NCBI RefSeq assembly: GCF_000147815.2
Contig: NC_015957.1
Coordinates: 6,076,001-6,140,000, forward strand
Reading direction: 5' to 3'
DNA: 64,000 nt
DNA from: Streptomyces violaceusniger Tu 4113
GTDB taxonomy: Bacteria; Actinomycetota; Actinomycetes; Streptomycetales; Streptomycetaceae
The notes beneath the pieces were generated by a model. That model was not told the origin of the DNA and made no database searches. It saw only the letters and a program-made list of their open reading frames with translations. A program made the translations under genes and the position numbers. Positions 20,505 to 29,203 of the stretch are shown in pieces; position 1 is the stretch's first letter, and each line of letters opens with the position of its first letter.

Positions 20505-21215
20505 ATCCACTCGCACACCAGGGGCCTGGCCTTCGGCCCCGAGGAGCCCTACCACCGCCATCTCGGCCACAGCTTCGCCGGATTCACCATGCCCAACCAC
20601 CTCGGGCTCGCCCATGAGGGTCTCACCTGGAACGTGCCGGGCAGAACCGCGGTCCTCTACGCACCCCGCGACGGCGACCGGGTGCACGCCTTCCTCAGCT
20701 TCCTGCGCCCCGACCCGCCCCTCGACGCCTTCCGCGACCCCGCCGCCCAGCGCGACCTCGTGGCCGGGACGTTCGCCGGATACGCATGGGAGATCCCGCG
20801 CATGGTCGCCGCCATGCGCGACAGCGACGATCTCTTCTTCGACGTGGTCGGCCAGATCCATATGCCACGGTGGTCCACCGGCCGGGTCGCCCTGGTCGGC
20901 GACGCCGCCTACGCGCCGTCGTTCTTCTCCGGCCAGGGCTCGAGCCTGGCGCTGGTCGGCGCGTACGTCCTCGCCGGCGAGCTGGCCGCCGGCCCCGACC
21001 ACGCCGACGCCTACGAGAGGTACGAGCGCACCGTGCGGTCGTTCGTGGAGATGAACCAGGCACTCGCCACCGAAGGAAGCGCGGGCCTGTCTCCCCGTAC
21101 CCCCGAGGATCTGGCACGGCGCAACGAGGCGCTGCGCGACCCGTCCCCCGTGCTCAACAGCACGGGGCGGCACGCGCACTCGGCGCTGGCCCTCCCCGGC
21201 TACGACGCCGCGTAA
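20505..21215 (+). pseudogene. FAD monooxygenase (TetX-like), 5'-truncated remnant
   Basis: From 20505 the frame reads IHSHTRGLAFGPEE, which is the middle of a flavin monooxygenase just after its DG motif. It continues through the GRVALVGDAAYAPSFFSGQG FAD motif to a natural C-terminus at 21215. The N-terminal Rossmann fold with GxGxxG is absent, so FAD binding should be lost. An ATG at 20487 is available but chance. The truncation point is immediately next to that of the divergent MarR remnant, implying a single deletion took both 5' ends. Confidence 0.8.
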
Positions 21216-21248
21216 AGGCAGGTCACGCCGATATCGGCGCCGGCCGGG

Positions 21249-22316
21249 TCAGCCGGTGGTGCCGACGGCCTGGGTGGGGCCCGAGCCGGAGGTCACGATG
21301 GCCGGCACCCGGTCGGCGGGGTCGAGGGAGTAGGAGTAATACGCCTTCGGGTCGAACGCGGTGCCGCCGCTCTCGTTGCGGCCGGTGGTGTTGACGAAGA
21401 CGTTGCCGCGCTGGACCAGGGTGGCGGTGGTGTCCTTGATGACGGGGTTCTTGAAGCCCTGGAAGTAGCTGTTCTCCAGCACCATCTTGGTGTTCCCCCG
21501 GGCGTAGTTGCCGTAGGAGGAGTTGATGTCCGTCCCGGGGTCGTCCTGCAGGTAGTTGTTGTAGAGATGCGCATGGGCGATGTTGTCGGCGGACGGGTTG
21601 CGCTGCTCGCTCTCGCGGAACCAGTTGTGGTGGATCGTGATGTCGGCCGTGGTGTTCTCCGTCCAGCCGATCCCGAAGCTCTTGTTGTTCTGCTGCAGCC
21701 GGTTCCAGGACACCGTGAGGTAGGTGGTGTCCTTACGGCTGTCGATCAGCCCGTCGGCCATATGCCGCAGTTCGTTGTGATCGATCCACACATGGTGGGC
21801 GCCGTCCATCTGGATGGCGTCCCAGTCGTGCTCCTTGTCGTTCCAGGTGCCCTCGTAGGAGTCACGGATCGTCAGGTTCCTGATGATGACGTTGTGCACG
21901 CCCTGGCCCAGGAAGAAGCCGCCACCGACGATCTGACCCGAGGTGCCCGAGCCCACGATGGTCTTGTCGGAGGCGACCTTGATCTCCTTGCCCTTGGGAT
22001 CCATCGTGATCGCCGCGGCCACGACGATCACGTACGGCTCGGCTGCCGTCGCGTACTTCTCGAGATCGGCGAGGGTCCGCACGGTGACGGTACGGCCGTC
22101 CCGGCCCCCGTACGTCCCGTTCTGCCCCAGCGCGCTGACGGATGCGAACCCGTCGGCGACATCGGCGCTCCAGGGCGCGGCGGCCGGTCCGCGCGCGCCT
22201 TCGGCGAATGCTCCCTCCCCCGGCAGAGCGACCGCTCCCGCCAGCGTCAGGGCCCCGACGACCGCTGCCAGCCCACGGCGCCTGCCGCGCCCCACCGCCC
22301 GACGTTCGGCTTCCAT
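21249..22316 (-). CDS. Secreted pectate lyase, polysaccharide lyase family 1
   Basis: A 355-residue protein with an N-terminal signal (Arg-rich n-region, then LAAVVGALTLAGAVALPGEG). The mature parallel beta-helix carries PL1 hallmarks: WDAIQMDGAHHVWIDHNELR with the vWiDH motif and calcium-site aspartates, DGLIDSRKDTTYLTVSWNRL, and ITIHHNWFRESEQRNPS with a candidate catalytic Arg. It cleaves polygalacturonate by beta-elimination outside the cell. ATG 22316 is chosen because signal-peptide features begin there. It is divergent from a GH43 gene, with a LacI-type box between them. Confidence 0.9.
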   Translation of the reverse strand: MEAERRAVGRGRRRGLAAVVGALTLAGAVALPGEGAFAEGARGPAAAPWSADVADGFASVSALGQNGTYGGRDGRTVTVRTLADLEKYATAAEPYVIVVAAAITMDPKGKEIKVASDKTIVGSGTSGQIVGGGFFLGQGVHNVIIRNLTIRDSYEGTWNDKEHDWDAIQMDGAHHVWIDHNELRHMADGLIDSRKDTTYLTVSWNRLQQNNKSFGIGWTENTTADITIHHNWFRESEQRNPSADNIAHAHLYNNYLQDDPGTDINSSYGNYARGNTKMVLENSYFQGFKNPVIKDTTATLVQRGNVFVNTTGRNESGGTAFDPKAYYSYSLDPADRVPAIVTSGSGPTQAVGTTG

Positions 22317-22464
22317 GGCCCACCACTCCCACTGCTCGACGACATCTGCCGTGCGACTGTCGCCACCGCGCGCCAGGAGGTTGCCGGGGCCGCCGATTGT
22401 CCGGTGGCGGATTCTCGCCGGTCTTGCCCGCGCCATGACGCGCTGACAGACTCCGACGGAAGAC

Positions 22465-22478
22465 GGAAAGCGCTTACC
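22465..22478. promoter_or_regulatory. LacI-type operator in the PL1/GH43 divergent region
   Basis: GGAAAGCGCTTACC is palindromic except for one symmetrical pair and centres on the CG typical of LacI/GalR operators of polysaccharide-utilisation genes. It lies 58 bp before the GH43 start and ~150 bp from the pectate lyase start. No LacI gene is present in the window, so the regulator must be encoded elsewhere. Confidence 0.55.
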
Positions 22479-22535
22479 GGCAGACGCACCACCCAACCGA
22501 CGGACGCACCCCCATGAGTCGCCCCGGAGGGAACA

Positions 22536-24263
22536 GTGAGGGAACACGGTCGCAGGCAGGTATTACGGACCGGGCTCGGCGCGGTCGCCGGATCGACGGT
22601 GCTCGGCGGCGTCGGCGCCACCACCCCGGCTTCGGCGGTGCCACGGCCAGGCGGGCCGATCGAGGCAGGTGGCGCGGTGACGGCAAGTGAACCGGCCTCG
22701 GCCCGGACACCTCTGCCATGGGTGGCCGACCTGGGGGACGGCCGCTATCAGAACCCGGTGCTCAACGCCGACTGGTCCGACCCCGATGTGATCCGGGTGG
22801 GCCCGTACTTCTATCTGGTCGCCTCCACCTTCAACCGCGTTCCGGGACTGCCCGTACTGCGGTCGGTCGACCTGGTCAACTGGAGCGTCATCGGTCATGC
22901 CCTGACCGAGCTGGAGCCCAAGGACCACTTCAGCGAGCCGCGGCATGGCGAAGGGGTGTGGGCCCCGGCCCTGCGCCATCACGACGGCAGGTTCTGGATC
23001 TTCTATCCCGACCCCGACTTCGGGATCTTCGTGGTGACCGCCACCGATCCGCGAGGGCCATGGAGCACACCGCATCCCGTCAAACCGGGCAAGGGGCTGA
23101 TCGACCCGTGTCCGCTGTGGGACGACGACGGGCAGGCGTATCTGGTCCACGCGTGGGCGAAGAGCCGCAGTGGCATCAACAACCGGCTCACCCTGCACCG
23201 TATGAGCCCGGACGGGACCGAGCTGCTCGACGCGGGCCGGATCGTGATCAACGGCGATGACCTCCCCGGCTACACCACGCTGGAGGGCCCGAAACTCTAC
23301 AAGCGGGACGGCTGGTACTGGATCTTCGCTCCGGCCGGAGGCGTCACCAACGGCTGGCAGTCGGCGTTCCGCTCCCGCTCCATCTGGGGCCCGTACGAGG
23401 ACCGCGTCGTCCTCGCCCAGGGCGACAGCCCCGTCAACGGGCCGCACCAGGGAGCGTGGGTGACCACCGAGAGCGGTGAGGACTGGTTCCTGCACTTCCA
23501 GGACCGTGATGCCTACGGACGGGTGGTGCACCTCCAGCCGATGCGGTGGCGCGCCGATGGCTGGCCGGTGATGGGCACCGACGACGGCAGCGGCCGGGGC
23601 ACGCCGGTGCTGGTGCACACCAAGCCCCGGGTGAACGGCCGGACAGAGGTCACCGCGCCGGCCAGTGGCGACGAGTTCACCGGGGCGGAGCTGGGCCGGC
23701 AGTGGATGTGGCAGGCGAACGCCGACCCGGCGTGGTGGTCGCTGCGCCGCTCCCCGGGCCGGCTCGCCCTGGTCTGCCAACCGAGCCCGGTCGCCGGTGA
23801 CTTACGGCTGCTGCCCCATGTGCTGACCCAGCGGTTGCCCGCCGAATCGTTCACCGCGACGACCTCGATGAGCGTCTCCACCATGACCGCCGGCTCCCGG
23901 GCCGGGCTGGTGGTTCTTGGTCAGACCTACGCCTGGGTGGGCCTGCGCCACGACGGCGACCGGATCGTCCTCGTATGCCGCACCGCGGCCCAGGACGCCG
24001 CCGAGGTGGACGCCGTCACACCGGTGCCGTTGAGGGGGCGCTCGGCCGTACGGCTCCGGGTGACTGTGCGGCCGGGAGCGGTGTGCCAGTTCGCGGCCGA
24101 GGTGGACGGGCGGGGGCTCATACCGCTCGGGGCGCCGTTCCCGGCGACCGCGGGCAAGTGGATCGGGGCGACCGTGGGACTCTTCGCCACCGGTCCGGCG
24201 ACCGGCGGCAGGGGCGGCGTGGCGGAGTTCGACTGGTTCCGGATAAGACCGATTTCCTCGTAG
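22536..24263 (+). CDS. Tat-secreted glycoside hydrolase family 43 (xylosidase/arabinofuranosidase)
   Basis: A 575-residue enzyme starting at GTG 22536, six bases after GGAGG. The N-terminus GRRQVLRTGLGAVAG is a twin-arginine signal. The five-bladed GH43 propeller begins YQNPVLNADWSDPDVIRVG, whose Asp is the expected general base, continues through EGVWAPALRHHDGRFWIFYP and includes LEGPKLYKRDGWYWIFAPAG, where the Glu is a likely acid. Residues ~380-575 are a C-terminal beta-sandwich typical of the beta-xylosidase subfamilies. It should trim xylan or arabinan oligosaccharides, complementing the adjacent pectate lyase and the nearby GH127. It contains a TTA codon at 23802-23804, so expression may be bldA-linked. 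Confidence 0.88.
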   Translation: MREHGRRQVLRTGLGAVAGSTVLGGVGATTPASAVPRPGGPIEAGGAVTASEPASARTPLPWVADLGDGRYQNPVLNADWSDPDVIRVGPYFYLVASTFNRVPGLPVLRSVDLVNWSVIGHALTELEPKDHFSEPRHGEGVWAPALRHHDGRFWIFYPDPDFGIFVVTATDPRGPWSTPHPVKPGKGLIDPCPLWDDDGQAYLVHAWAKSRSGINNRLTLHRMSPDGTELLDAGRIVINGDDLPGYTTLEGPKLYKRDGWYWIFAPAGGVTNGWQSAFRSRSIWGPYEDRVVLAQGDSPVNGPHQGAWVTTESGEDWFLHFQDRDAYGRVVHLQPMRWRADGWPVMGTDDGSGRGTPVLVHTKPRVNGRTEVTAPASGDEFTGAELGRQWMWQANADPAWWSLRRSPGRLALVCQPSPVAGDLRLLPHVLTQRLPAESFTATTSMSVSTMTAGSRAGLVVLGQTYAWVGLRHDGDRIVLVCRTAAQDAAEVDAVTPVPLRGRSAVRLRVTVRPGAVCQFAAEVDGRGLIPLGAPFPATAGKWIGATVGLFATGPATGGRGGVAEFDWFRIRPISS

Positions 24264-24369
24264 ATGGCCGGGAGCGGGCCTTCGGGACCAGTCCCCGCCG
24301 GTTCGTGGTGCCCTGTCGGCAGAAGGCGCGCCCAGGAGGGCGCCCCCAGCGGAAGCCGGGAGGAACACC

Positions 24370-24765
24370 ATGCACCAGCGCATCGCCGTCACCACAGCCC
24401 TGTCCGCGGCCCTCGTCGCCGTGCTCGCCAGCGCGCCCATCGCCTCGGCCGAGCCCAGCCCGCCCGACTGTCCCCCGGGGAACGTCTGCGTGTTCGACAG
24501 CAACACGAGCACCGACGGTCCGGCCGTGATCAAGAGCGCCGGCAACTGGAGGGGCTCCCACCCGACCGGCACCGTCGGCAGCACGATCTTCAACAATGGC
24601 ACCCGTCAGCCGGGCCACGATCACATCCAGGCCACCTGGGTCTTCAACGGACAGACATTTGGCAGGTGCCTCCACTTCAACCCCGGCCCCGGCGACTACA
24701 AGTTGATCATCGGCTCCAAGGCCACCCTGACCAGCCTCACTTGGCGCGGCGAATGTGACGACTGA
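24370..24765 (+). CDS. Secreted small Cys-containing protein, peptidase inhibitor I36-like
   Basis: A 131-residue exported protein: Sec signal (residues ~1-27, ending ASAEP), then a compact domain beginning CPPGNVCVFDSNTSTDG and ending LTSLTWRGECDD with four cysteines. CPxGxxCVF followed by a beta/gamma-crystallin-like pattern is characteristic of the SMI/I36 inhibitor family of Streptomyces. AGGAGG-type spacing upstream (GGGAGGAACACC) supports ATG 24370. It is convergent with a secreted metalloprotease gene, a suggestive protease/inhibitor pairing, but the actual target is unknown. Confidence 0.72.
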   Translation: MHQRIAVTTALSAALVAVLASAPIASAEPSPPDCPPGNVCVFDSNTSTDGPAVIKSAGNWRGSHPTGTVGSTIFNNGTRQPGHDHIQATWVFNGQTFGRCLHFNPGPGDYKLIIGSKATLTSLTWRGECDD

Positions 24766-24772
24766 ACGGGCG

Positions 24773-24804
24773 GACGTCCTCTGCCCGGCCGGGCAGAGGA
24801 CGTC
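24773..24804. terminator. Perfect 32-bp palindrome, bidirectional terminator
   Basis: GACGTCCTCTGCCCGG (24773-24788) is followed without a gap by its exact complement (24789-24804), starting eight bases after the inhibitor gene stop. It lies between convergent genes and should fold as a 14-15-bp hairpin in transcripts from either side. Confidence 0.8.
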
Positions 24805-24873
24805 GACGAAGGCCCGGTACGGCTCGGCCGACGAGGCCAGGGGTCATGGTGAGCGGGTGCGGACACCGTCCGC

Positions 24874-25728
24874 TCAGAGGCCGTAGCGGCTCTTCAGATG
24901 GCGCCAGAAGTCACGGAGCATCCACTTGTCGAACTCCGTGATCTGCGTGGCGCTTCCCGCATTCATGAGGAAGCAGCACTGGCCGGTCGGCGTCCAGTCG
25001 TAGAAGTCGTCGAGGCCGAAGGTGTGGCCGACTTCATGCAGGTAGATGTGGATATTCTCCTGGTTCAGCGCACCGGTGAAGTACTCCTGTCCCACGCGCT
25101 GGCCCCAGTCCCCGCCGGCGCCGCCCTGGAAGCCCTTCGTCAGCCACAGCGACTGGTCGTAGTGGCGGGCCGCACCGCCCGGGCAGCGCGAGTAGTTACC
25201 GTCCTGGTGGAAGAAGCGTCCGCAGTCGGGGGAGCACTGCGGGGCGCCGCCGCCGTCGAGGTTCCCGGCGTAGATGTCGACCGAGTTGTCGGTCCACTGG
25301 AGTGTCGAGCGGTTCTTCACGGCCCAGCCGACGATGTTGACCGGGACGTTGGTGTAGGGCCAGGCGTTGTGTCCCTGGCCGTTCTCCACCATGGTCGCCA
25401 TCCACTTGGCGTACTGCTTCTTCACGGCGGCGTGGATCTGGTCGCGCAGGGCGGCGCTGACGGGGGCGTCGGACTCCCAGCGGACGCAGTAGTTGACGCT
25501 TCCCCTGTTGGCCATGACCTGGTCCCAGCCGTAATTGCGGAAGCCGTAGAGATCCGGGTAGGTCGACTCGACGTGGTTCCACACCTCGCCGAGCGGCTGC
25601 ACCAGGTTGGCGGGCGGGTTCCAGTCGTCGGCGACCCGCGACGGGGCGGCCGTCGCGACACCCGGCGCAGCGACCAGCGCGGCCAGGGCGGCCAGCACGG
25701 TGGCCAGGCGCGCGAGGAATGAGCGCAC
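24874..25728 (-). CDS. Secreted zinc metalloprotease (HExxHxxxxxD)
   Basis: A 284-residue exported protein from GTG 25728, six bases after AAGGGAG. The signal peptide is ARLATVLAALAALVAAPGVATA. The zinc motif is HEVGHTFGLDDFYD (near residue 232), with a third ligand Asp in the position used by snapalysin-type and other metzincin-like enzymes. A downstream CCFLMNAGSATQ supplies a Met-turn-like LMN. Several Cys pairs (CSPDCGRFF, YSRCPGG) suggest disulfides. Family assignment within the zincins is uncertain; it may be specific to actinomycetes. Substrates unknown. Confidence 0.75.
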   Translation of the reverse strand: MRSFLARLATVLAALAALVAAPGVATAAPSRVADDWNPPANLVQPLGEVWNHVESTYPDLYGFRNYGWDQVMANRGSVNYCVRWESDAPVSAALRDQIHAAVKKQYAKWMATMVENGQGHNAWPYTNVPVNIVGWAVKNRSTLQWTDNSVDIYAGNLDGGGAPQCSPDCGRFFHQDGNYSRCPGGAARHYDQSLWLTKGFQGGAGGDWGQRVGQEYFTGALNQENIHIYLHEVGHTFGLDDFYDWTPTGQCCFLMNAGSATQITEFDKWMLRDFWRHLKSRYGL

Positions 25729-25746
25729 TGTGAACTCCCTTGGATA

Positions 25747-25763
25747 GCTGACAAGTTGTCAGC
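25747..25763. promoter_or_regulatory. Perfect 8-bp palindrome upstream of the metalloprotease
   Basis: GCTGACAA and TTGTCAGC flank a single central G, 18 bp from the GTG start. The symmetry and position between RBS and likely promoter fit a repressor site. An RNA hairpin in the 5' leader is the alternative. Confidence 0.5.
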
Positions 25764-25862
25764 CTCAGGTCGCCGCCACCGTCGCTTGGGTTGCCGCCAT
25801 GTCTCCGCGATCGCCGCTTACGCGTGGTCCCGCTCACGTCGGCCGGTGGCCAACGGGCCCGC

Positions 25863-26606
25863 TCAGACCGGCCGGGTGGCCACGACCAGTCGGCAGCGAG
25901 GGCTGCCGTCCGCCCGCCGGCCGAGGTCCTCCAGTGCCCGCAGCTCGACCTCGAACCCGGCCCGGACCAGCTCTTCCCGCACCTCCACGAGCCGGAAGGT
26001 CCGGTAGTACATGACGAAGCACGGCCGCCACACCGCGTTGCGCACCCGCATCGCGGTGTCGAACGCCAGGAGCTCCCAGTACTGCCGGGATCCCGGACGG
26101 GCCGGTGCCCCGATCGGGAAGGCGAACCGGCCGCCCGGGCGAAGCACCGAGTGGATCTGGGCAAAGAGCCCCGGCAGCTCCCGCGGCAGGAAGTGGCCGA
26201 ACGCCCCGAAGCTCACCGCCAGGTCGAAGACCGGCCCGAATGGGAGGGCGCGCACGTCGGCGCGTACCCAGACCGTGCGCGGTGCGTCCGGCACCACCGG
26301 CGTACGGGCCCGGCCCTCGGCCAGCATGCCCGCGCTGAAGTCGACGCCGGTGATCCGCTCCCGGCACACCTGCCGCAGCACGCCCATGCCCGCGCCGGTT
26401 CCGCAGCACACGTCGAGGCCGCTGTCGAAGGGCCCGAGCCCGCGCAGCGCGCCGGTCACCGAGTCGAGCACCGACGCCGGGGTCCGGTACCCGGTGTGGT
26501 CGAACTTCGGGGACAGCAGATCGTAGCCGTGTTCGACGGAGGACAGCGCCTGGACGACGAGCTCACGGAAGGTGGGGCCCCGGGGTGCGGACATCACGCT
26601 CAGCAT
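25863..26606 (-). CDS. Class I SAM-dependent methyltransferase
   Basis: A ~247-residue protein. Motif I is LDVCCGTGAGMGVL (around residue 64) with Cys in place of the usual Gly before CGTG; ITGVDFSAGML gives the acidic motif II, and VSFGAFGHFLPRELPGLFAQ with LRPGGRFAFPIG matches motifs III-IV of small-molecule methyltransferases. Starts at 26606 (MLSVMSAPRG) or 26594 (MSAPRG) are both possible. Substrate unknown; no cluster partner is evident, and the downstream metalloprotease is over 130 bp away. Confidence 0.82.
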   Translation of the reverse strand: MLSVMSAPRGPTFRELVVQALSSVEHGYDLLSPKFDHTGYRTPASVLDSVTGALRGLGPFDSGLDVCCGTGAGMGVLRQVCRERITGVDFSAGMLAEGRARTPVVPDAPRTVWVRADVRALPFGPVFDLAVSFGAFGHFLPRELPGLFAQIHSVLRPGGRFAFPIGAPARPGSRQYWELLAFDTAMRVRNAVWRPCFVMYYRTFRLVEVREELVRAGFEVELRALEDLGRRADGSPRCRLVVATRPV

Positions 26607-26628
26607 AGAGCCCCACCGGGGCAGGGCG

Positions 26629-26676
26629 GTCGTACTCCCGACTTGTCGTACCCCCGGCCTGTCGTACTCCCGGCCT
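26629..26676. repeat. Three tandem 16-bp repeats upstream of the methyltransferase
   Basis: Units GTCGTACTCCCGACTT, GTCGTACCCCCGGCCT and GTCGTACTCCCGGCCT run head to tail, followed by a partial GTCATGCACC. They occupy the short promoter space between the methyltransferase start and the divergent GH127 gene, so iterated regulator binding is possible. Three copies with substitutions do not make a CRISPR. Confidence 0.75.
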
Positions 26677-26794
26677 GTCATGCACCTGGACAGGACGCCG
26701 GTGGCGTGCTGTGATGCGCGACAACGATGTCAGGCACCACTTCCTCGACCATCCCTCGGCACTTCCTCGGCACCCCACCGACAGGAGCCGCACG

Positions 26795-29203
26795 ATGCCC
26801 ATCGACCGACGTCGCTTCCTCCGCACCAGCGCCCTCACCCTTGGCGCCCCCGCGCTCGCCGCCCACCTGGCCCCGGCCGCCGTAGCATCCCCGGCATCCC
26901 CGGCCCGGCGGCCGAGGGCCCCACTGGCCGACGCCTTCGACCGGCTGCCGTCCGGGAGCATCACCCCGCGCGGATGGCTGGCCGAGCAGTTGCGTCTCCA
27001 ACTCCATGGGCTCTGCGGCCGGTACGAGGAGCGCTCGCACTTCCTCGACTTCGACGCCACCGGGTGGACCCATCCGGACCAGGACGGCTGGGAGGAGGTG
27101 CCCTACTGGCTGCGTGGCTATGTCCCGCTGGCCGTGGCCACCCGTGACCAGGCGGCGCTCGCGAACTCCCGCAAGTGGATCGACGCCGTCCTCGCCACCC
27201 AGCAGAGCGACGGCTTCTTCGGGCCACGCTCCCTGCGGACAAAGCTGAACGGCGGCCCCGACTTCTGGCCGTTCCTCCCCCTCCTCATGGCCCTGCGCAC
27301 CCATGAGGAGTTCACCGGCGACCAGCGCGTCGTCCCCTTCCTGACCCGCTTCCTGAGCTTCATGAACGCGCAGGGGCCGGGCGCCTTCGGCTCGAGCTGG
27401 GTCTCCTACCGCTGGGGCGACGGGCTCGACACCGCGATGTGGCTGTACCGCCGCACCGGCGAGGCGTTTCTCCTCGACCTCGTACGCAAGATGCATACGT
27501 ACGGCGCCAGTTGGGTCGACAACATCCCGAGCCCGCACAACGTCAATATCGCCCAGGGCTTCCGCGAGCCCGCCCAGTACGCGCAAGTGACCGGCTCCGC
27601 CGAGCTCGGACAGGCGACCTACCGCACCTACGCGTCGGTGCTCGGCGCATACGGCCAGTTCCCGGGCGGTGGCATCGCCGGCGACGAGAACTACCGCCCG
27701 GGTTTCGCGGACCCCCGGCAAGGGTTCGAGACCTGCGGCATCGTCGAGTTCATGGCCAGCCATGAGCTGCTGACCCGGATCACCGGCGACCCGGTCTGGG
27801 CGGACCGCTGCGAAGACCTGGCCTTCAATATGCTGCCCGCCGCCCTCGACCCCCAGGGCACCGGCACCCACTACATCACCAGCGCGAACAGCATCGATTT
27901 GAACAACGCGGTGAAGTCCCAGGGGCAGTTCCAGAACGGCTTCGCGATGCAGTCGTACCAGCCGGGCGTCGACCAGTACCGCTGCTGTCCGCACAACTAC
28001 GGCATGGGCTGGCCGTACTTCGCCGAGGAGCTGTGGCTGGCCACTCCCGACAAGGGGCTCGCCGCCTCCCTCTACGCCGCGTGCCAGGTGAGCGCGAAGG
28101 TGGCCGACGGTACGACGGTCACCTTCACCGAGGACACCGACTATCCGTTCGACGAGACCATCAGGCTCACTCTGTCCACCCGCGAGAAGGTGGCCTTCCC
28201 GCTTCATCTGCGCGTCCCCGGCTGGTGCGAGAACCCGCGTATCGAGGTCAACGGCCGGGCGGTGGCCGCGGGCGGCGGTCCGGCGTTCGTCAAGGTCGAC
28301 CGGAGCTGGACGGACGGCGATGTGGTGACGATCCGCCTGCCGCAGCGCACCACCCTGCGCACCTGGTCCGCGCAGCACGACGCGGTCAGCGTCGACCACG
28401 GCCCGCTGACGTACTCCCTGCGCATCGGCGAGGACTTCGTGCGCTACGCCGGTACCGACGCCTTTCCCGAGTACGAAGTGCACGCCACCACGCCGTGGAA
28501 CTATGGCCTCACCCCCGGCACCCTCCCCGTCCTCACCCGCGACGACGGACCGCTCGCCGCCAACCCCTTCACCCACGAGGGCACCCCGGTCCGCATGACC
28601 GCCCAGGCGCGTCGCATCCCCGAGTGGGTCTCCGACGACGAGCAGGTGGTCACCCCGCTGCAGCAGAGCCCGGCCCGGGCCGACACACCGGCCGAGACGG
28701 TCACCCTCATCCCCATGGGCGCGGCCCGGCTGCGCATCACCTGCTTTCCGACGGCCTCGCCGGACGGCCGGACATGGACCCCGGAGCCGCCCTTCCGCCG
28801 CCTGCGGAACAAGCACAGCGGCAAGGTGCTGGCGGTCGACGAGATGTCCACCGCCAACAGCGCCCGCGTGGTGCAGTTCGACAACACGCCGACGGGAGAC
28901 CACGCCTGGCAGTGGATCGACCGGGGCGACGGCTGGTTCCTGATCCGCAACGGCCACAGCGGCAAGGTCCTGGGCGTCGACCGGATGTCGACCGCCAACA
29001 GCGCCATTGTCGTCCAGTACGAGGACAACGGCACGGCCGATCACCTCTGGAGGAAGGTGGACAACGGCGACGGCTGGTTCCGCGTCCTCAACAAGAACAG
29101 CCAGAAGGTGCTGGGCGTCGACGGCATGTCCACCGCCAACAGCGCCCAGGTGGTGCAGTACGACGACAACGGAACCGACGACCATCTGTGGCGGCTCGTG
29201 TGA
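26795..29203 (+). CDS. Tat-secreted GH127-type beta-L-arabinofuranosidase with ricin-type lectin domain
   Basis: An 802-residue enzyme. ATG 26795 follows ACAGGAGC and begins with a Tat signal MPIDRRRFLRTSALTLG. The (alpha/alpha)6 catalytic domain shows the zinc-cysteine site of GH127: E312-T-C314 (GFETCGIVEF) and C397-C398 (QYRCCPHNYGMGWP), matching Glu338, Cys340, Cys417 and Cys418 of the bifidobacterial enzyme HypBA1, where one of the paired Cys is the nucleophile. Residues ~665-802 are three R-type lectin repeats (LRNKHSGKVLAVDEMSTANS, IRNGHSGKVLGVDRMSTANS, LNKNSQKVLGVDGMSTANS), each ending in a W. The lectin should bind plant arabinan or xylan. It belongs with PL1 and GH43 in a cell-wall-degradation set. 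Confidence 0.88.
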   Translation: MPIDRRRFLRTSALTLGAPALAAHLAPAAVASPASPARRPRAPLADAFDRLPSGSITPRGWLAEQLRLQLHGLCGRYEERSHFLDFDATGWTHPDQDGWEEVPYWLRGYVPLAVATRDQAALANSRKWIDAVLATQQSDGFFGPRSLRTKLNGGPDFWPFLPLLMALRTHEEFTGDQRVVPFLTRFLSFMNAQGPGAFGSSWVSYRWGDGLDTAMWLYRRTGEAFLLDLVRKMHTYGASWVDNIPSPHNVNIAQGFREPAQYAQVTGSAELGQATYRTYASVLGAYGQFPGGGIAGDENYRPGFADPRQGFETCGIVEFMASHELLTRITGDPVWADRCEDLAFNMLPAALDPQGTGTHYITSANSIDLNNAVKSQGQFQNGFAMQSYQPGVDQYRCCPHNYGMGWPYFAEELWLATPDKGLAASLYAACQVSAKVADGTTVTFTEDTDYPFDETIRLTLSTREKVAFPLHLRVPGWCENPRIEVNGRAVAAGGGPAFVKVDRSWTDGDVVTIRLPQRTTLRTWSAQHDAVSVDHGPLTYSLRIGEDFVRYAGTDAFPEYEVHATTPWNYGLTPGTLPVLTRDDGPLAANPFTHEGTPVRMTAQARRIPEWVSDDEQVVTPLQQSPARADTPAETVTLIPMGAARLRITCFPTASPDGRTWTPEPPFRRLRNKHSGKVLAVDEMSTANSARVVQFDNTPTGDHAWQWIDRGDGWFLIRNGHSGKVLGVDRMSTANSAIVVQYEDNGTADHLWRKVDNGDGWFRVLNKNSQKVLGVDGMSTANSAQVVQYDDNGTDDHLWRLV

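Noticed and set aside
17928..21179. A 1,083-residue minus-strand ORF extending the TetR gene
   Set aside because: Only the last 234 residues (from 18632) are TetR; the rest is antisense to the monooxygenase genes.
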